From the NCBI RefSeq assembly GCF_002754935.1, contig NZ_CP018092.1, positions 1,364,001 through 1,428,000 of the forward strand: a stretch of 64,000 bases of DNA, in the 5' to 3' direction. Positions within the stretch are counted from its first letter, which is position 1. Each line of letters opens with the position of its first letter. The notes under the pieces are model-generated. The model was given only the letters and a program-made list of their open reading frames with translations, ran no database searches and was not told the DNA's origin. Below are positions 8,571 through 18,974 of this stretch, piece after piece. The DNA comes from Thermostichus lividus PCC 6715. Lineage in GTDB: Bacteria; Cyanobacteriota; Cyanobacteriia; Thermosynechococcales; Thermosynechococcaceae. The position numbers were made by a program, and so were the translations under genes.

Positions 8571-11500
8571 ATGGCTAGTAACCAGACTTACACGCCACCC
8601 GCTTTTACCTTGCCAGACCTTGTCGAGATTCAGCGGGCCAGCTTCCGATGGTTTCTTGAAGAAGGGCTAATTGAAGAACTAGAGAGTTTCTCACCTATTA
8701 CGGATTATACGGGCAAAATTGAGCTGCACTTCTTAGCCAAAGACTACAAACTGAAGCAGCCCAAGTATGAAGTAGATGAGGCCAAACGTCGGGATGCCAC
8801 CTATTCAATGCAAATGTACGTCCCGACCCGTTTGATTAACAAAGAAAACGGCAACATTATTGATCAGGATGTCTTCATTGGGGATCTGCCCCTGATGACC
8901 GACCGTGGCACATTTATTATCAATGGTGCTGAGCGGGTCATTGTCAACCAAATTGTGCGCAGCCCCGGTGTCTATTACAAGTCTGAAACGGACAAAAATG
9001 GGCGCCGCACCTATAATGCCAGCCTTATTCCTAACCGCGGAGCATGGCTAAAATTTGAGACCGATAAAAATGACCTCCTGTGGGTGCGCATTGACAAAAC
9101 CCGTAAACTATCGGCTCACGTGCTTCTCAAAGCCTTGGGCTTAAGTGACAGCGAAATTAGCGAACGGCTACGTCACCCTGAGTACTACCAAAAAACCGTT
9201 GAAAAAGAGGGTAAATTCACCGAAGAAGATGCCCTCATTGAGCTATACAAAAAACTGCGCCCCGGGGAGCCACCCACCGTTTCTGGCGGTCAGCAGTTAC
9301 TTGAGTCCCGTTTCTTTGACCCCAAGCGCTACGATCTTGGCCGTGTGGGTCGCTATAAGCTCAACCGCAAGCTGCAACTGAATATCCCTGACTCGGTGCG
9401 GATTCTCACCCCAGAGGATATTTTGGCGGCCATTGACTATCTCATTAACTTGGAATTTGACCTTGGTAGTATTGACGACATTGACCACTTAGGGAACCGT
9501 CGGGTTCGCTCGGTGGGAGAACTGCTCCAGAACCAAGTGCGAGTGGGCTTGAACCGCCTCGAGCGGATTATTCGCGAACGGATGACGGTTTCCGATACCG
9601 ATTCCTTGACCCCTGCTTCGTTGGTGAATCCCAAGCCCCTAGTGGCGGCAATTAAGGAGTTCTTTGGCTCCAGTCAACTGTCGCAGTTCATGGATCAAAC
9701 CAATCCCCTAGCAGAGCTAACCCACAAACGGCGCTTGAGTGCCCTAGGTCCAGGTGGGCTGACACGGGAGCGCGCTGGTTTTGCGGTACGGGATATTCAC
9801 CCCAGCCACTATGGTCGCATCTGCCCGATCGAAACCCCGGAAGGCCCTAACGCCGGTCTAATTGGCTCCTTGGCCACCCATGCCCGGGTCAATGAGTACG
9901 GGTTTATTGAAACGCCCTTCTATCCGGTGAAAGAGGGACGAGTCCTCAAAGATCAGCCCCCCATTTACATGACGGCAGACGAAGAGGATGATAAGCGGGT
10001 GGCACCCGGAGATGTCTCCACCGACGAAAACGGCTACATCCTTGGGGATGTGGTACCTGTGCGCTATCGCCAAGACTTTACCACCACCACACCCGATCAG
10101 GTGGACTATGTGGCAGTCTCGCCAGTGCAAATTATTTCAGTGGCCACTTCCCTGATTCCCTTCCTTGAGCACGATGACGCCAACCGCGCTCTGATGGGGT
10201 CTAACATGCAGCGGCAAGCGGTTCCCCTGCTGCGATCGCACCGTCCCTTGGTGGGTACCGGCTTGGAGGCGCAAGCTGCCCGTGACTCGGGGATGGTCAT
10301 CCTCAGTCAAACGGATGGGGTCGTGACCTATGTGGATGCCAACCAAATCCGCATCAAAACCGACAACGGCGGCGAGCTAACCTACACCTTGCAAAAATAC
10401 CAACGCTCCAACCAAGACACCTGTTTGAATCAACGCCCCATTGTCTTCATGGGCGATCGCGTCCGTGCAGGTCAAGTCATTGCCGATGGATCAGCCACCG
10501 AGGGAGGCGAGCTGGCCTTGGGGCAAAACATTCTTGTGGCCTACATGCCATGGGAAGGCTACAACTACGAAGATGCCATCCTCATCAGCGAGCGGTTGGT
10601 GCAGGAGGATGTCTATACCTCCATTCACATTGAAAAATACGAAATCGAGGCGCGGCAAACCAAACTTGGCCCCGAAGAAATTACCCGCGAAGTCCCCAAT
10701 GTCTCAGAAGATGCCCTGCGGCAACTGGACGAAAACGGCATTATCCGCGTCGGCGCGTTTGTTGAAGCGGGGGATATTCTGGTGGGCAAAGTTACCCCCA
10801 AAGGCGAGTCGGATCAACCACCGGAGGAAAAACTGCTGCGAGCCATTTTTGGTGAAAAAGCACGGGATGTCCGGGATAACTCCCTACGGGTACCCAACGG
10901 TGAAAAAGGCCGTGTCGTTGATGTGCGCGTCTTTACCCGCGAGCAGGGAGATGAACTGCCCCCGGGCGCCAATATGGTGGTGCGGGTCTATGTGGCTCAA
11001 AAACGCAAAATCCAAGTCGGCGATAAGATGGCGGGTCGCCACGGTAACAAAGGGATTATTTCTCGAATTCTACCGGTGCAAGATATGCCCTTTTTACCAG
11101 ATGGTCGCCCGGTAGATATTGTCCTCAATCCCTTGGGGGTGCCCTCGCGGATGAACGTCGGCCAAGTTTATGAGTGCTTGCTGGGCTGGGCGGGTGAATG
11201 TTTAGGGCGGCGCTTTAAGATCACCCCCTTTGACGAAATGCACGGCAAGGAAAAATCTCGCGAAACCGTGCATGCCAAACTGCAAGAAGCCAAAGAAAAA
11301 GTAGGTCAAGATTGGGTCTTTAATCCTGCGGATCCGGGCAAAATGGTGGTCTATGATGGCCGCACCGGTGAACCCTTCGATCGCCCCGTCACGGTGGGGA
11401 TGGCCTACATGCTCAAGCTAGTGCACTTAGTCGATGACAAGATTCATGCCCGCTCAACTGGCCCCTACTCCCTCGTGACCCAGCAACCCCTTGGTGGCAA

Positions 11501-11903
11501 AGCACAGCAGGGAGGGCAACGCTTTGGCGAAATGGAAGTATGGGCACTGGAAGCCTACGGCGCCGCCTATATTCTGCAAGAACTGCTCACCGTTAAATCT
11601 GACGATATGCAGGGGCGCAATGAAGCCCTCAACGCCATCGTCAAAGGTCAATCCATTCCGCGACCGGGCACCCCAGAGTCCTTTAAGGTGCTGATGCGGG
11701 AGTTGCAATCCCTGTGTCTGGATATTTCTGTGCGTAAGTCCAGTATTCCCAGCTTTGATGACGATGGCGAGACCAAGCCAGACCCCGAAGTGGATCTGAT
11801 GGTGGATGTCAGTCCACGGCGTACCCCTGTGCGTCCCACAATCGAATTTGAGTCCTTGCAAGGGGATGACTTTGAAGAAAAAGACAGTGTCACCACTCCC
11901 TAG
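8571..11903 (+). CDS. rpoB: DNA-directed RNA polymerase subunit beta
   Basis: Catalytic beta subunit of RNA polymerase. The 1110-aa protein carries [23 protein letters not shown], the fork and rifampicin-pocket region ([31 protein letters not shown]), [20 protein letters not shown], and the C-terminal [24 protein letters not shown]. Length fits cyanobacterial RpoB. It is the first gene of rpoB-rpoC1-rpoC2, 71 bp before rpoC1. The usual upstream neighbours in many cyanobacteria (rpsT, tatD) are not here. Confidence 0.98.
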   Translation: MASNQTYTPPAFTLPDLVEIQRASFRWFLEEGLIEELESFSPITDYTGKIELHFLAKDYKLKQPKYEVDEAKRRDATYSMQMYVPTRLINKENGNIIDQDVFIGDLPLMTDRGTFIINGAERVIVNQIVRSPGVYYKSETDKNGRRTYNASLIPNRGAWLKFETDKNDLLWVRIDKTRKLSAHVLLKALGLSDSEISERLRHPEYYQKTVEKEGKFTEEDALIELYKKLRPGEPPTVSGGQQLLESRFFDPKRYDLGRVGRYKLNRKLQLNIPDSVRILTPEDILAAIDYLINLEFDLGSIDDIDHLGNRRVRSVGELLQNQVRVGLNRLERIIRERMTVSDTDSLTPASLVNPKPLVAAIKEFFGSSQLSQFMDQTNPLAELTHKRRLSALGPGGLTRERAGFAVRDIHPSHYGRICPIETPEGPNAGLIGSLATHARVNEYGFIETPFYPVKEGRVLKDQPPIYMTADEEDDKRVAPGDVSTDENGYILGDVVPVRYRQDFTTTTPDQVDYVAVSPVQIISVATSLIPFLEHDDANRALMGSNMQRQAVPLLRSHRPLVGTGLEAQAARDSGMVILSQTDGVVTYVDANQIRIKTDNGGELTYTLQKYQRSNQDTCLNQRPIVFMGDRVRAGQVIADGSATEGGELALGQNILVAYMPWEGYNYEDAILISERLVQEDVYTSIHIEKYEIEARQTKLGPEEITREVPNVSEDALRQLDENGIIRVGAFVEAGDILVGKVTPKGESDQPPEEKLLRAIFGEKARDVRDNSLRVPNGEKGRVVDVRVFTREQGDELPPGANMVVRVYVAQKRKIQVGDKMAGRHGNKGIISRILPVQDMPFLPDGRPVDIVLNPLGVPSRMNVGQVYECLLGWAGECLGRRFKITPFDEMHGKEKSRETVHAKLQEAKEKVGQDWVFNPADPGKMVVYDGRTGEPFDRPVTVGMAYMLKLVHLVDDKIHARSTGPYSLVTQQPLGGKAQQGGQRFGEMEVWALEAYGAAYILQELLTVKSDDMQGRNEALNAIVKGQSIPRPGTPESFKVLMRELQSLCLDISVRKSSIPSFDDDGETKPDPEVDLMVDVSPRRTPVRPTIEFESLQGDDFEEKDSVTTP

Positions 11904-11930
11904 ATCAACAGCTACGTGGGGGGAGTTTTT
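11895..11930 (+). terminator. Terminator-like hairpin overlapping the rpoB stop codon
   Basis: ACTCCC (11895-11900) can pair with GGGAGT (11921-11926), followed at once by TTTT. The loop is 20 nt and includes the rpoB stop codon, so the stem is short and weak. It could act as an attenuator between rpoB and rpoC1 or have no effect. Confidence 0.35.
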
Positions 11931-11974
11931 GCCTCTCCCTTTAACCTATTTATTGCCAGAGGATTCGTGAGTTT

Positions 11975-13843
11975 ATGCCCAGAATCGAGCAACGCTTTGA
12001 CTATGTAAAAGTGTCTCTCGCCTCACCGGAACGCATTATCCAGTGGGGAGAGCGCACCTTGCCCAACGGTCAAGTCGTGGGTGAAGTCACAAAGCCAGAA
12101 ACCATTAACTACCGCACCCTCAAGCCAGAAATGGACGGTCTCTTTTGTGAGCGCATTTTTGGGCCAGCAAAAGATTGGGAGTGTCACTGCGGTAAATACA
12201 AGCGCGTGCGGCATCGCGGCATTGTCTGCGAACGCTGTGGTGTGGAAGTCACGGAATCTCGGGTACGGCGGCACCGCATGGGCTACATTAAGCTGGCCGC
12301 CCCTGTGACCCATGTTTGGTATCTCAAGGGAATTCCCAGTTACATGGCCATTCTCCTTGACATTCCGCTGCGGGATGTAGAGCAAATTGTTTATTTCAAC
12401 TCCTATGTGGTGCTTAACCCCGGCAATCATCCCAACTTGACCTATAAGCAACTGCTCAGCGAAGACCAGTGGCAAGAGATCGAAGAGCAGATCTACAGCG
12501 AAGATTCCGAACTTGAAGATATTGAGGTCGGTATTGGTGCTGAGGCCATTCAACGTCTTTTACAGGATTTGGATCTGCCCGCAGAAGCAGAGCAATTGCG
12601 GGAAGAAATTCTTAACTGTAAAGGCCAGAAACGCGCCAAGCTCATTAAGCGCCTGCGGGTGATTGACAACTTTATTGCCACAGGAGCTAAGCCGGAGTGG
12701 ATGGTGCTCACGGTCATTCCAGTGATTCCGCCGGATTTGCGCCCCATGGTGCAGTTAGATGGTGGACGCTTTGCCACCTCTGACCTCAATGATCTCTACC
12801 GGCGTGTGATTAACCGTAATAATCGCCTTGCCCGCTTGCAGGAAATTCTGGCACCAGAAATTATTGTCCGGAATGAAAAGCGGATGCTCCAGGAAGCCGT
12901 GGATGCACTGATTGACAATGGCCGCCGGGGTCGCACGGTGGTGGGTGCCAATAATCGCCCCCTCAAGTCCCTCTCCGATATTATTGAGGGCAAACAGGGA
13001 CGCTTTCGTCAAAACCTGCTTGGAAAACGGGTGGACTACTCTGGTCGCTCGGTGATTGTGGTGGGGCCAAATCTGCAAATGCACCAGTGTGGCTTGCCCC
13101 GGGAAATGGCCATTGAATTATTCCAGCCCTTCGTGATTCATCGGCTGATTCGCCAGCAGATTGTCAATAACATTAAGGCCGCCAAGCGCATGATCCAGCG
13201 CAATGATCCGGTGATTTGGGATGTGCTCGAAGAAGTCATTGATGGGCATCCGGTGCTGCTGAACCGCGCCCCAACACTTCACCGCTTAGGGATTCAAGCC
13301 TTTGAGCCGATTCTGGTGGAGGGTCGGGCGATTCAACTGCATCCACTGGTGTGTCCGGCCTTTAACGCTGACTTTGACGGCGACCAGATGGCGGTTCACG
13401 TTCCCCTCTCCATTGAAGCCCAAGCGGAAGCACGGATGCTGATGTTGGCGTCTAACAATATCCTCTCGCCAGCAACGGGTAAGCCCATTATTACGCCTAG
13501 CCAAGATATGGTGCTCGGCTGCTATTACTTGACGGCGGAAAATCCAAAGCTACCGGACTATGGCGATCGCTACTATGCCAACTTTCAAGACGTTGTCATG
13601 GCCTACGAACAAGGCAAGTTACCGCTACACGCCTTTGTCTGGGTTCGCTACGACGGCGCTGTGGATGATGGCGATACCAGTGAGCCAACGGTGACCACCC
13701 ACAGTGACGGCTCACGATTACTGGAGTATGCCCTGCGGCGGGTCAAGGAAGATGCCAATGGTCAACTCATTTCTCAGTACATCCGCACCACCCCCGGTCG
13801 TATTATCTACAACCAAACCATTCAAGAAGCCCTAGCCAGTTAA
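11975..13843 (+). CDS. rpoC1: DNA-directed RNA polymerase subunit gamma (beta' N-terminal part)
   Basis: Cyanobacteria split the beta' subunit in two; this 622-aa gamma subunit is the N-terminal part. It has the zinc-binding [20 protein letters not shown] near residue 70-90 and the universal catalytic magnesium motif [18 protein letters not shown] precedes the ATG at 11975. It is followed 19 bp later by rpoC2, so the stoichiometric partners are made from one mRNA. Confidence 0.98.
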   Translation: MPRIEQRFDYVKVSLASPERIIQWGERTLPNGQVVGEVTKPETINYRTLKPEMDGLFCERIFGPAKDWECHCGKYKRVRHRGIVCERCGVEVTESRVRRHRMGYIKLAAPVTHVWYLKGIPSYMAILLDIPLRDVEQIVYFNSYVVLNPGNHPNLTYKQLLSEDQWQEIEEQIYSEDSELEDIEVGIGAEAIQRLLQDLDLPAEAEQLREEILNCKGQKRAKLIKRLRVIDNFIATGAKPEWMVLTVIPVIPPDLRPMVQLDGGRFATSDLNDLYRRVINRNNRLARLQEILAPEIIVRNEKRMLQEAVDALIDNGRRGRTVVGANNRPLKSLSDIIEGKQGRFRQNLLGKRVDYSGRSVIVVGPNLQMHQCGLPREMAIELFQPFVIHRLIRQQIVNNIKAAKRMIQRNDPVIWDVLEEVIDGHPVLLNRAPTLHRLGIQAFEPILVEGRAIQLHPLVCPAFNADFDGDQMAVHVPLSIEAQAEARMLMLASNNILSPATGKPIITPSQDMVLGCYYLTAENPKLPDYGDRYYANFQDVVMAYEQGKLPLHAFVWVRYDGAVDDGDTSEPTVTTHSDGSRLLEYALRRVKEDANGQLISQYIRTTPGRIIYNQTIQEALAS

Positions 13844-13862
13844 TTTGGGAGACCCCATCACC

Positions 13863-16800
13863 ATGACTGAGACGACCCCTGTTTTCTTTAACCGCATCAT
13901 TGACAAAAAAGGATTGCGGAATTTAATTTCGTGGTCTTTCAGCCACTTTGGCACTGCCCGCACAGCGGAAATGGCCGACAAGGTCAAGGATTTGGGTTTT
14001 CGCTATGCCACCCGCGCAGGTGTCTCCATCAGCGTTGATGACCTCTTGGTGCCGCCGAAAAAACAAGAGTTGCTCCAAGCTGCCGAAAAAGAAATCAAAA
14101 CCGCTCAGGATCGCTACTCTCGCGGGGAAATTACCGAAGTAGAGCGCTTCCAAAAAGTCATTGACACTTGGAATACCACCAATGAAGAACTCAAAAACGA
14201 GGTGGTGCGTCACTTCCGGAATACAGATGTGCTCAATTCCGTCTATATGATGGCCTTTTCGGGAGCACGGGGAAATCTTTCCCAAGTCCGACAGTTGGTG
14301 GGGATGCGTGGTCTAATGGCTAACCCTCAAGGGGAAATCATTGACTTGCCGATTAAAACGAACTTTCGAGAAGGGTTGACGGTTACGGAGTACATTATCT
14401 CCTCCTACGGTGCCCGTAAGGGGCTGGTGGATACGGCTCTGCGCACGGCAGACTCAGGTTACCTGACGCGGCGACTGGTGGATGTTTCTCAGGATGTCAT
14501 TATCCGTGAAGAGGACTGCGAGACTGAGCGCGGTATTACCCTGCGCAGTATGACTGTAGGCGACAAGGTGCTGGCTCTTGAAGATCGCTTGCTGGGGCGA
14601 GTGGCTCTTAAGGATGTGTGCCATCCAGAAACCGGTGAGGTTCTTGTAGCTAAAAATCAACCCATTTCTGCTGAATTAGCCAAAATTATTGTCAAAGCAG
14701 GCATTGAAGAGGTTGCGGTGCGATCGCCCCTGACCTGTGAAGCCACCGGCTCCGTCTGCCGTCTGTGCTACGGTTGGAGCCTCGCCCACGCGCAACTGGT
14801 GGATATGGGGGAAGCCGTCGGGATTATTGCCGCTCAGTCGATTGGGGAGCCTGGCACGCAGTTAACGATGCGCACGTTCCACACCGGCGGTGTATTTACT
14901 GGCGAAGTGGCGCGGCAAGAGCGGTCTCCCTTTGCCGGAACGGTAGAGTATGGCAAAAAACTCCGTGTGCGTCCCTTCCGCACCCGCCATGGAGAGGATG
15001 CCTTCTTAGTGGAAACCTCCGGCAAGTTGAGTGTCAAAGCTGGACAGCGCAGCCAAGAGTTTGACGTTTCGCAAGGGTCAGTTCTCTTAGTCAAAGATGG
15101 CGAACAGGTGACAGCGGGGCAATTGCTAGCGGAAGTTGCCCAGACCTCCCGCAGTGTGCGCAAGTCCACCGAAAAAGTCACCAAGGACGTGGCCTCTGAC
15201 CTCGCAGGTCAAGTGAAGTTTGTCAATCTTGAGGCAGAAGAGAAGCGCGATCGCCAAGGCACCACCACCCGGGTTGCCCCCAAAGGAGGATTAATCTGGG
15301 TATTGTCCGGCGAAGTGTATAACCTTCCTCCCGGAGCCGAGCCTGTCGTCAAAAATGGCGACTCTATTCAGGCGGGGGCGGTGCTTGCGGAAACTACTGT
15401 TAAAACTGAACACGGTGGGGTTGTCCGCCTGCCAGAGCAGCAGGAAAGTAAAAGTGGCCGTGAAGTTGAAATTATTACCGCCTCGGTGATGCTGGACAAA
15501 GCCAAAGTGCTTAAAGAAACGCATCAAGGCCGCGAGCACTACATCATTGAAACGGCTGCGGGTCAACGCTTTTCCCTAAAGGCGGCTCCGGGTACAAAGG
15601 TGGCCAATGGCCAAGTTGTCGCGGAACTCATTGACGATCGCTACCATACGCCGACTGGCGGTATTCTCAAGTACGCCGGCATTGAAGTGGCGAAAAAAGG
15701 GAAAGCCAAACAAGGCTACGAAGTGCTCAAGGGCGGCACACTCCTGTGGGTGCCCGAGGAAACCCACGAAGTGAACAAGGATATTTCCCTGCTGTTAGTG
15801 GAGGACAGCCAGTACGTAGAAGCGGGCACCGAAGTCGTCAAGGACATCTTCTGCCAAAACAGCGGCGTTGTGGAAGTCATCCAAAAAAATGACATTTTAC
15901 GGGAAATTATCATTAAGCCCGGAGACCTCCACTTGGTGGATGATCCTGAAGCAGCACGACTGAAGCACGGCACCCTTGCCTATCCGGGAACTGAAATTTT
16001 GCCGGGGTTGGTTGCCGAGTCCCTCTGTCAAGTGGACTACCTTGAAGATAGCCCTGAAGGACCGGCAGTGCTCCTGCGCCCTGTGCAAGAGTTTAGCGTG
16101 CCTGATGAGCCATCGGTGCCTAGCCAAGATTCCAGTGATGCCTCTGGTCAATCTATTCGCCTGCGGGCAGTCCAACGCCTTCCCTATAAGCATGATGAGC
16201 GGGTCAAATCCGTCGACGGGGTCGATCTGCTGCGGACACAACTCGTCCTTGAAATTGGCAGCGAAGCACCACAGTTGGCGGCAGATATTGAAATTGTTGC
16301 TGACGAGTCCGACAGTGGGGCACAACGGCTACAACTGGTTATTTTGGAATCCTTGGTAATTCGGCGGGATGTCTCTGCTGACCAAACCCAAGGCAGCACC
16401 CTCACCTCCCTGCTAGTAAAAGACGGCGATCATATCGAGCCGGGGGCTGTCATTGCCCGTACGGCCATCAACGCCAAGCAGGCGGGGCAGGTACAGGGAA
16501 TTCTCCGCAGTGGTGAGTCAGTCCGCCGTATTTTAGTCATTACCGAGGACGATCTCCTCCGCATTGATACCAACGGGAACCCCGTCAGCGTGCAGGTTGG
16601 CGATCTCTTACGTCCGGGAGATGAAATTGCCAAAGGGGTTGAGTGTCCTGAAACCGCTGCCGTCATGGAGGTTGCCAGCGATCACGTTGTGCTGCGGTTA
16701 GCACGCCCCTACCTTGTTTCACCGGGGGCAGTCTTGCAGATCGAAGACGGTGACTTGGTGCAGCGGGGAGATAACCTTGCCCTCTTGGTCTTTGAGCGGG

Positions 16801-17855
16801 CGAAAACCGGCGATATTATCCAGGGTCTGCCACGGATTGAGGAACTGTTGGAGGCTCGCCATCCCAAGGAAAAATGCATTCTAGCCATCCGCCCAGGCAC
16901 CTGCCAAGTGACCTACAGCAACGATGACACCGTTGATCTCAAGGTTATCGAAGAAGATGGTGCTATCCAAGAGTACCCGATGCTGCCGGGGCAAAACCCA
17001 ATTGTCGTGGATGGGCAAAAAGTCAATGTTGGCGATCCGCTCACCGATGGCCCAATTGATCCCCATGACATCCTCTCTATTTACTTTGAATACTACAAAC
17101 CCGAAGGCCTATTGAAAGCAGCCCAAATTAGCTTGGAAAAAGTTCAAGCCTTCTTAGTCAACGAAGTGCAGTCGGTGTACCTTACCCAAGGGATTGAAAT
17201 TTCCGACAAACACATCGAAGTGGTGGTGCGGCAAATGACCGCCAAGGTGCGCATCGATGATGCCGGAGATACCATCCTCATTGCTGGGGAAATGATGAGC
17301 CTGCGTCAAGCCGAGCAGGCCAATGAACCCATGGCGCTAACCGGCGGTGCCCCTGCCCAATACACCCCTGTTCTATTGGGCATTACCAAAGCCTCGCTGA
17401 ATACCGATAGCTTCATTTCCGCCGCCAGTTTCCAAGAAACAACGCGGGTACTGACTGAAGCTGCCATTGAGGGTAAATCGGATTGGCTACGGGGTCTCAA
17501 GGAAAATGTGATTATTGGTCGTCTTATTCCGGCTGGCACGGGCTTCAATAGCTATGAAGACACTGCCAATGGCGAGGAAGAAGGGTTTGAGGAGAGTGAA
17601 GATCGCTCTGGTCGCACCCACATCGTAACCTTTGAGCCTGAACCTGAACCAGTGCCGCGCCCTAGCGCAGACTTGAGCGAAGATGTGTTAATCGACGATG
17701 AAACGGCATCTCACGTTGTCCAGCAATTTACTGGCTCCCGTTCCAGTCGTGTGGCATCTAGCTACGACCTCGATGATGAGGATGAGCTGATCGGGGATGA
17801 CCTCGATGACGATGACTTTGAGGATGATTATGAGGATGACGAAGACGACGATTGA
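13863..17855 (+). CDS. rpoC2: DNA-directed RNA polymerase subunit beta' (C-terminal part)
   Basis: C-terminal half of the split beta' subunit, about 1330 aa from the ATG at 13863, which follows GGGAGA. A TTG 18 bp upstream is in frame but lacks a ribosome-binding site. Early conserved parts include [20 protein letters not shown] and [20 protein letters not shown], then [19 protein letters not shown]-type zinc ligands and [27 protein letters not shown] long cyanobacteria-specific insertion of repeated barrel-sandwich (SBHM-like) units occupies roughly residues 360-1000. The tail is strongly acidic (runs of Asp/Glu). Confidence 0.97.
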   Translation: MTETTPVFFNRIIDKKGLRNLISWSFSHFGTARTAEMADKVKDLGFRYATRAGVSISVDDLLVPPKKQELLQAAEKEIKTAQDRYSRGEITEVERFQKVIDTWNTTNEELKNEVVRHFRNTDVLNSVYMMAFSGARGNLSQVRQLVGMRGLMANPQGEIIDLPIKTNFREGLTVTEYIISSYGARKGLVDTALRTADSGYLTRRLVDVSQDVIIREEDCETERGITLRSMTVGDKVLALEDRLLGRVALKDVCHPETGEVLVAKNQPISAELAKIIVKAGIEEVAVRSPLTCEATGSVCRLCYGWSLAHAQLVDMGEAVGIIAAQSIGEPGTQLTMRTFHTGGVFTGEVARQERSPFAGTVEYGKKLRVRPFRTRHGEDAFLVETSGKLSVKAGQRSQEFDVSQGSVLLVKDGEQVTAGQLLAEVAQTSRSVRKSTEKVTKDVASDLAGQVKFVNLEAEEKRDRQGTTTRVAPKGGLIWVLSGEVYNLPPGAEPVVKNGDSIQAGAVLAETTVKTEHGGVVRLPEQQESKSGREVEIITASVMLDKAKVLKETHQGREHYIIETAAGQRFSLKAAPGTKVANGQVVAELIDDRYHTPTGGILKYAGIEVAKKGKAKQGYEVLKGGTLLWVPEETHEVNKDISLLLVEDSQYVEAGTEVVKDIFCQNSGVVEVIQKNDILREIIIKPGDLHLVDDPEAARLKHGTLAYPGTEILPGLVAESLCQVDYLEDSPEGPAVLLRPVQEFSVPDEPSVPSQDSSDASGQSIRLRAVQRLPYKHDERVKSVDGVDLLRTQLVLEIGSEAPQLAADIEIVADESDSGAQRLQLVILESLVIRRDVSADQTQGSTLTSLLVKDGDHIEPGAVIARTAINAKQAGQVQGILRSGESVRRILVITEDDLLRIDTNGNPVSVQVGDLLRPGDEIAKGVECPETAAVMEVASDHVVLRLARPYLVSPGAVLQIEDGDLVQRGDNLALLVFERAKTGDIIQGLPRIEELLEARHPKEKCILAIRPGTCQVTYSNDDTVDLKVIEEDGAIQEYPMLPGQNPIVVDGQKVNVGDPLTDGPIDPHDILSIYFEYYKPEGLLKAAQISLEKVQAFLVNEVQSVYLTQGIEISDKHIEVVVRQMTAKVRIDDAGDTILIAGEMMSLRQAEQANEPMALTGGAPAQYTPVLLGITKASLNTDSFISAASFQETTRVLTEAAIEGKSDWLRGLKENVIIGRLIPAGTGFNSYEDTANGEEEGFEESEDRSGRTHIVTFEPEPEPVPRPSADLSEDVLIDDETASHVVQQFTGSRSSRVASSYDLDDEDELIGDDLDDDDFEDDYEDDEDDD

Positions 17856-18016
17856 TGCTCATTCAGCCAAGCCGCCACGTCCCATCGGAGTAGGAAGCAA
17901 TTCACGTGCGATCATTGGGGCTGGCAGGGTGGCGCTGATTCCAACGGCGCAAAAAACGCCCAAGCAGTGGCAGCGCTTGTAAACCGCCCTAGCAGTTCTT
18001 GCTTGTTCAAGTAATG

Positions 18017-18043
18017 GAGACTCCTTGCGGTGCAGGGAGTCTC
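18017..18043 (+). terminator. Strong 12-bp hairpin downstream of rpoC2, no U-tract
   Basis: GAGACTCCTTGC pairs with GCAGGGAGTCTC around a GGT triloop, 12 bp including one T-G pair. No run of T follows. It sits 160 bp after the rpoC2 stop. It probably serves as transcript terminator or 3'-end stabiliser of the rpo operon. Confidence 0.55.
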
Positions 18044-18192
18044 AACATATTAGTAACTTCCCTAGCCGAGAGTTATAAACGAGAGTTCAGGACAAGGACG
18101 CGCAGGTAGGCTAGCCCTGCGTTGCTCAAACTGGCAATCAACACCCCCTGATTGCAACCACAAAAGAGTACACTAGGGACGATATTACTAAT

Positions 18193-18208
18193 TTGTAAAA
18201 CTTTACAA
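18193..18208. promoter_or_regulatory. Operator-like inverted repeat upstream of the redoxin gene
   Basis: TTGTAAA-AC-TTTACAA is a perfect 7-bp inverted repeat with a 2-bp centre, 45 bp before the redoxin ATG, inside an AT-rich stretch likely to be the promoter. The geometry suits a dimeric transcription factor. The regulator is not identified. Confidence 0.45.
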
Positions 18209-18252
18209 TTTGTCACGCTTTCGCCATTGACAGGCGATCTTCAGGAGGTTCT

Positions 18253-18834
18253 ATGGCACGAACAGAATCCACAATGCTGGCCTTGGGTACCCCAGCACCC
18301 GACTTTCAACTCCCCGATGTGGTGACCGGACAAACCATTTCCCTGGGTACCTTTGCCGAGAAAAAGGCGCTCTTGGTGATGTTTATCTGCCGCCATTGCC
18401 CCTATGTCAAACATGTCGAAAAGGAACTGGCTCGACTGGGACAGGACTACAAAGACAGTGACTTGGGTATTGTGGCGATCAGCGCCAATGATGCAGCCGC
18501 TTACCCAGATGATGCCCCCGACTCCCTCAAGGCCATGGCAATGGAATTGGGGTTTACCTTTCCCCTGTGCTACGACGAGAGTCAAGAAACTGCTAAGGCC
18601 TATACCGCGGCGTGCACCCCAGACTTCTTCCTCTTCGATGGCGATCGCAAACTGGTTTACCGTGGGCAATTAGACGATAGCCGCCCCCGCAACGATGCAC
18701 CAGTGACCGGCAAAGACCTGCGGCAGGCAATTGACACTGTTTTAAGCGGTGGCACCCCCAGCGAGGATCAAAAACCAAGTCTGGGCTGTAATATCAAGTG
18801 GAAACCGGGGAACGAACCAGCCTACTACGGTTAA
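18253..18834 (+). CDS. Thioredoxin-like redoxin (AhpC/TSA family)
   Basis: A 193-aa thioredoxin-fold protein. It begins with the redoxin pattern LGTPAPDFQLPDV and has an active-site-like CRHCPYVKHVEKEL, in which two cysteines are separated by Arg-His rather than the Gly-Pro of thioredoxin. The later strand NDAAAYPDDAPDS matches thioredoxin-family proteins of the YbbN/peroxiredoxin-like type common in cyanobacteria. Probable role is thiol-disulfide exchange or peroxide handling; the substrate is unknown. A strong AGGAGG precedes the ATG and an operator-like palindrome lies just upstream. Confidence 0.83.
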   Translation: MARTESTMLALGTPAPDFQLPDVVTGQTISLGTFAEKKALLVMFICRHCPYVKHVEKELARLGQDYKDSDLGIVAISANDAAAYPDDAPDSLKAMAMELGFTFPLCYDESQETAKAYTAACTPDFFLFDGDRKLVYRGQLDDSRPRNDAPVTGKDLRQAIDTVLSGGTPSEDQKPSLGCNIKWKPGNEPAYYG

Positions 18835-18974
18835 CAATGGCGTTAGTTGATTGATGCTGGTTTGGGCATGATGAAATAGACAACGGTGGCACTTTTACAC
18901 CAGCTTGTCAGTCATCACCCTACTGGTATTATCAATGCCAAGGGTTCTGCTGTGTTGACGCGACTAATTTTTGG

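Larger units (their letters stand above)
17856..18252. other. Intergenic region between rpoC2 and redoxin gene
   Basis: About 400 bp without a convincing gene. It holds a 12-bp hairpin at 18017-18043 that probably ends the rpo transcript, a perfect palindrome at 18193-18208, and the ribosome-binding site AGGAGG (18243-18248) of the next gene. Confidence 0.6.

Noticed and set aside
8374-8670. 98-aa forward ORF overlapping the start of rpoB
   Set aside because: It covers the rpoB promoter and runs out of frame into rpoB; no ribosome-binding site or homology.
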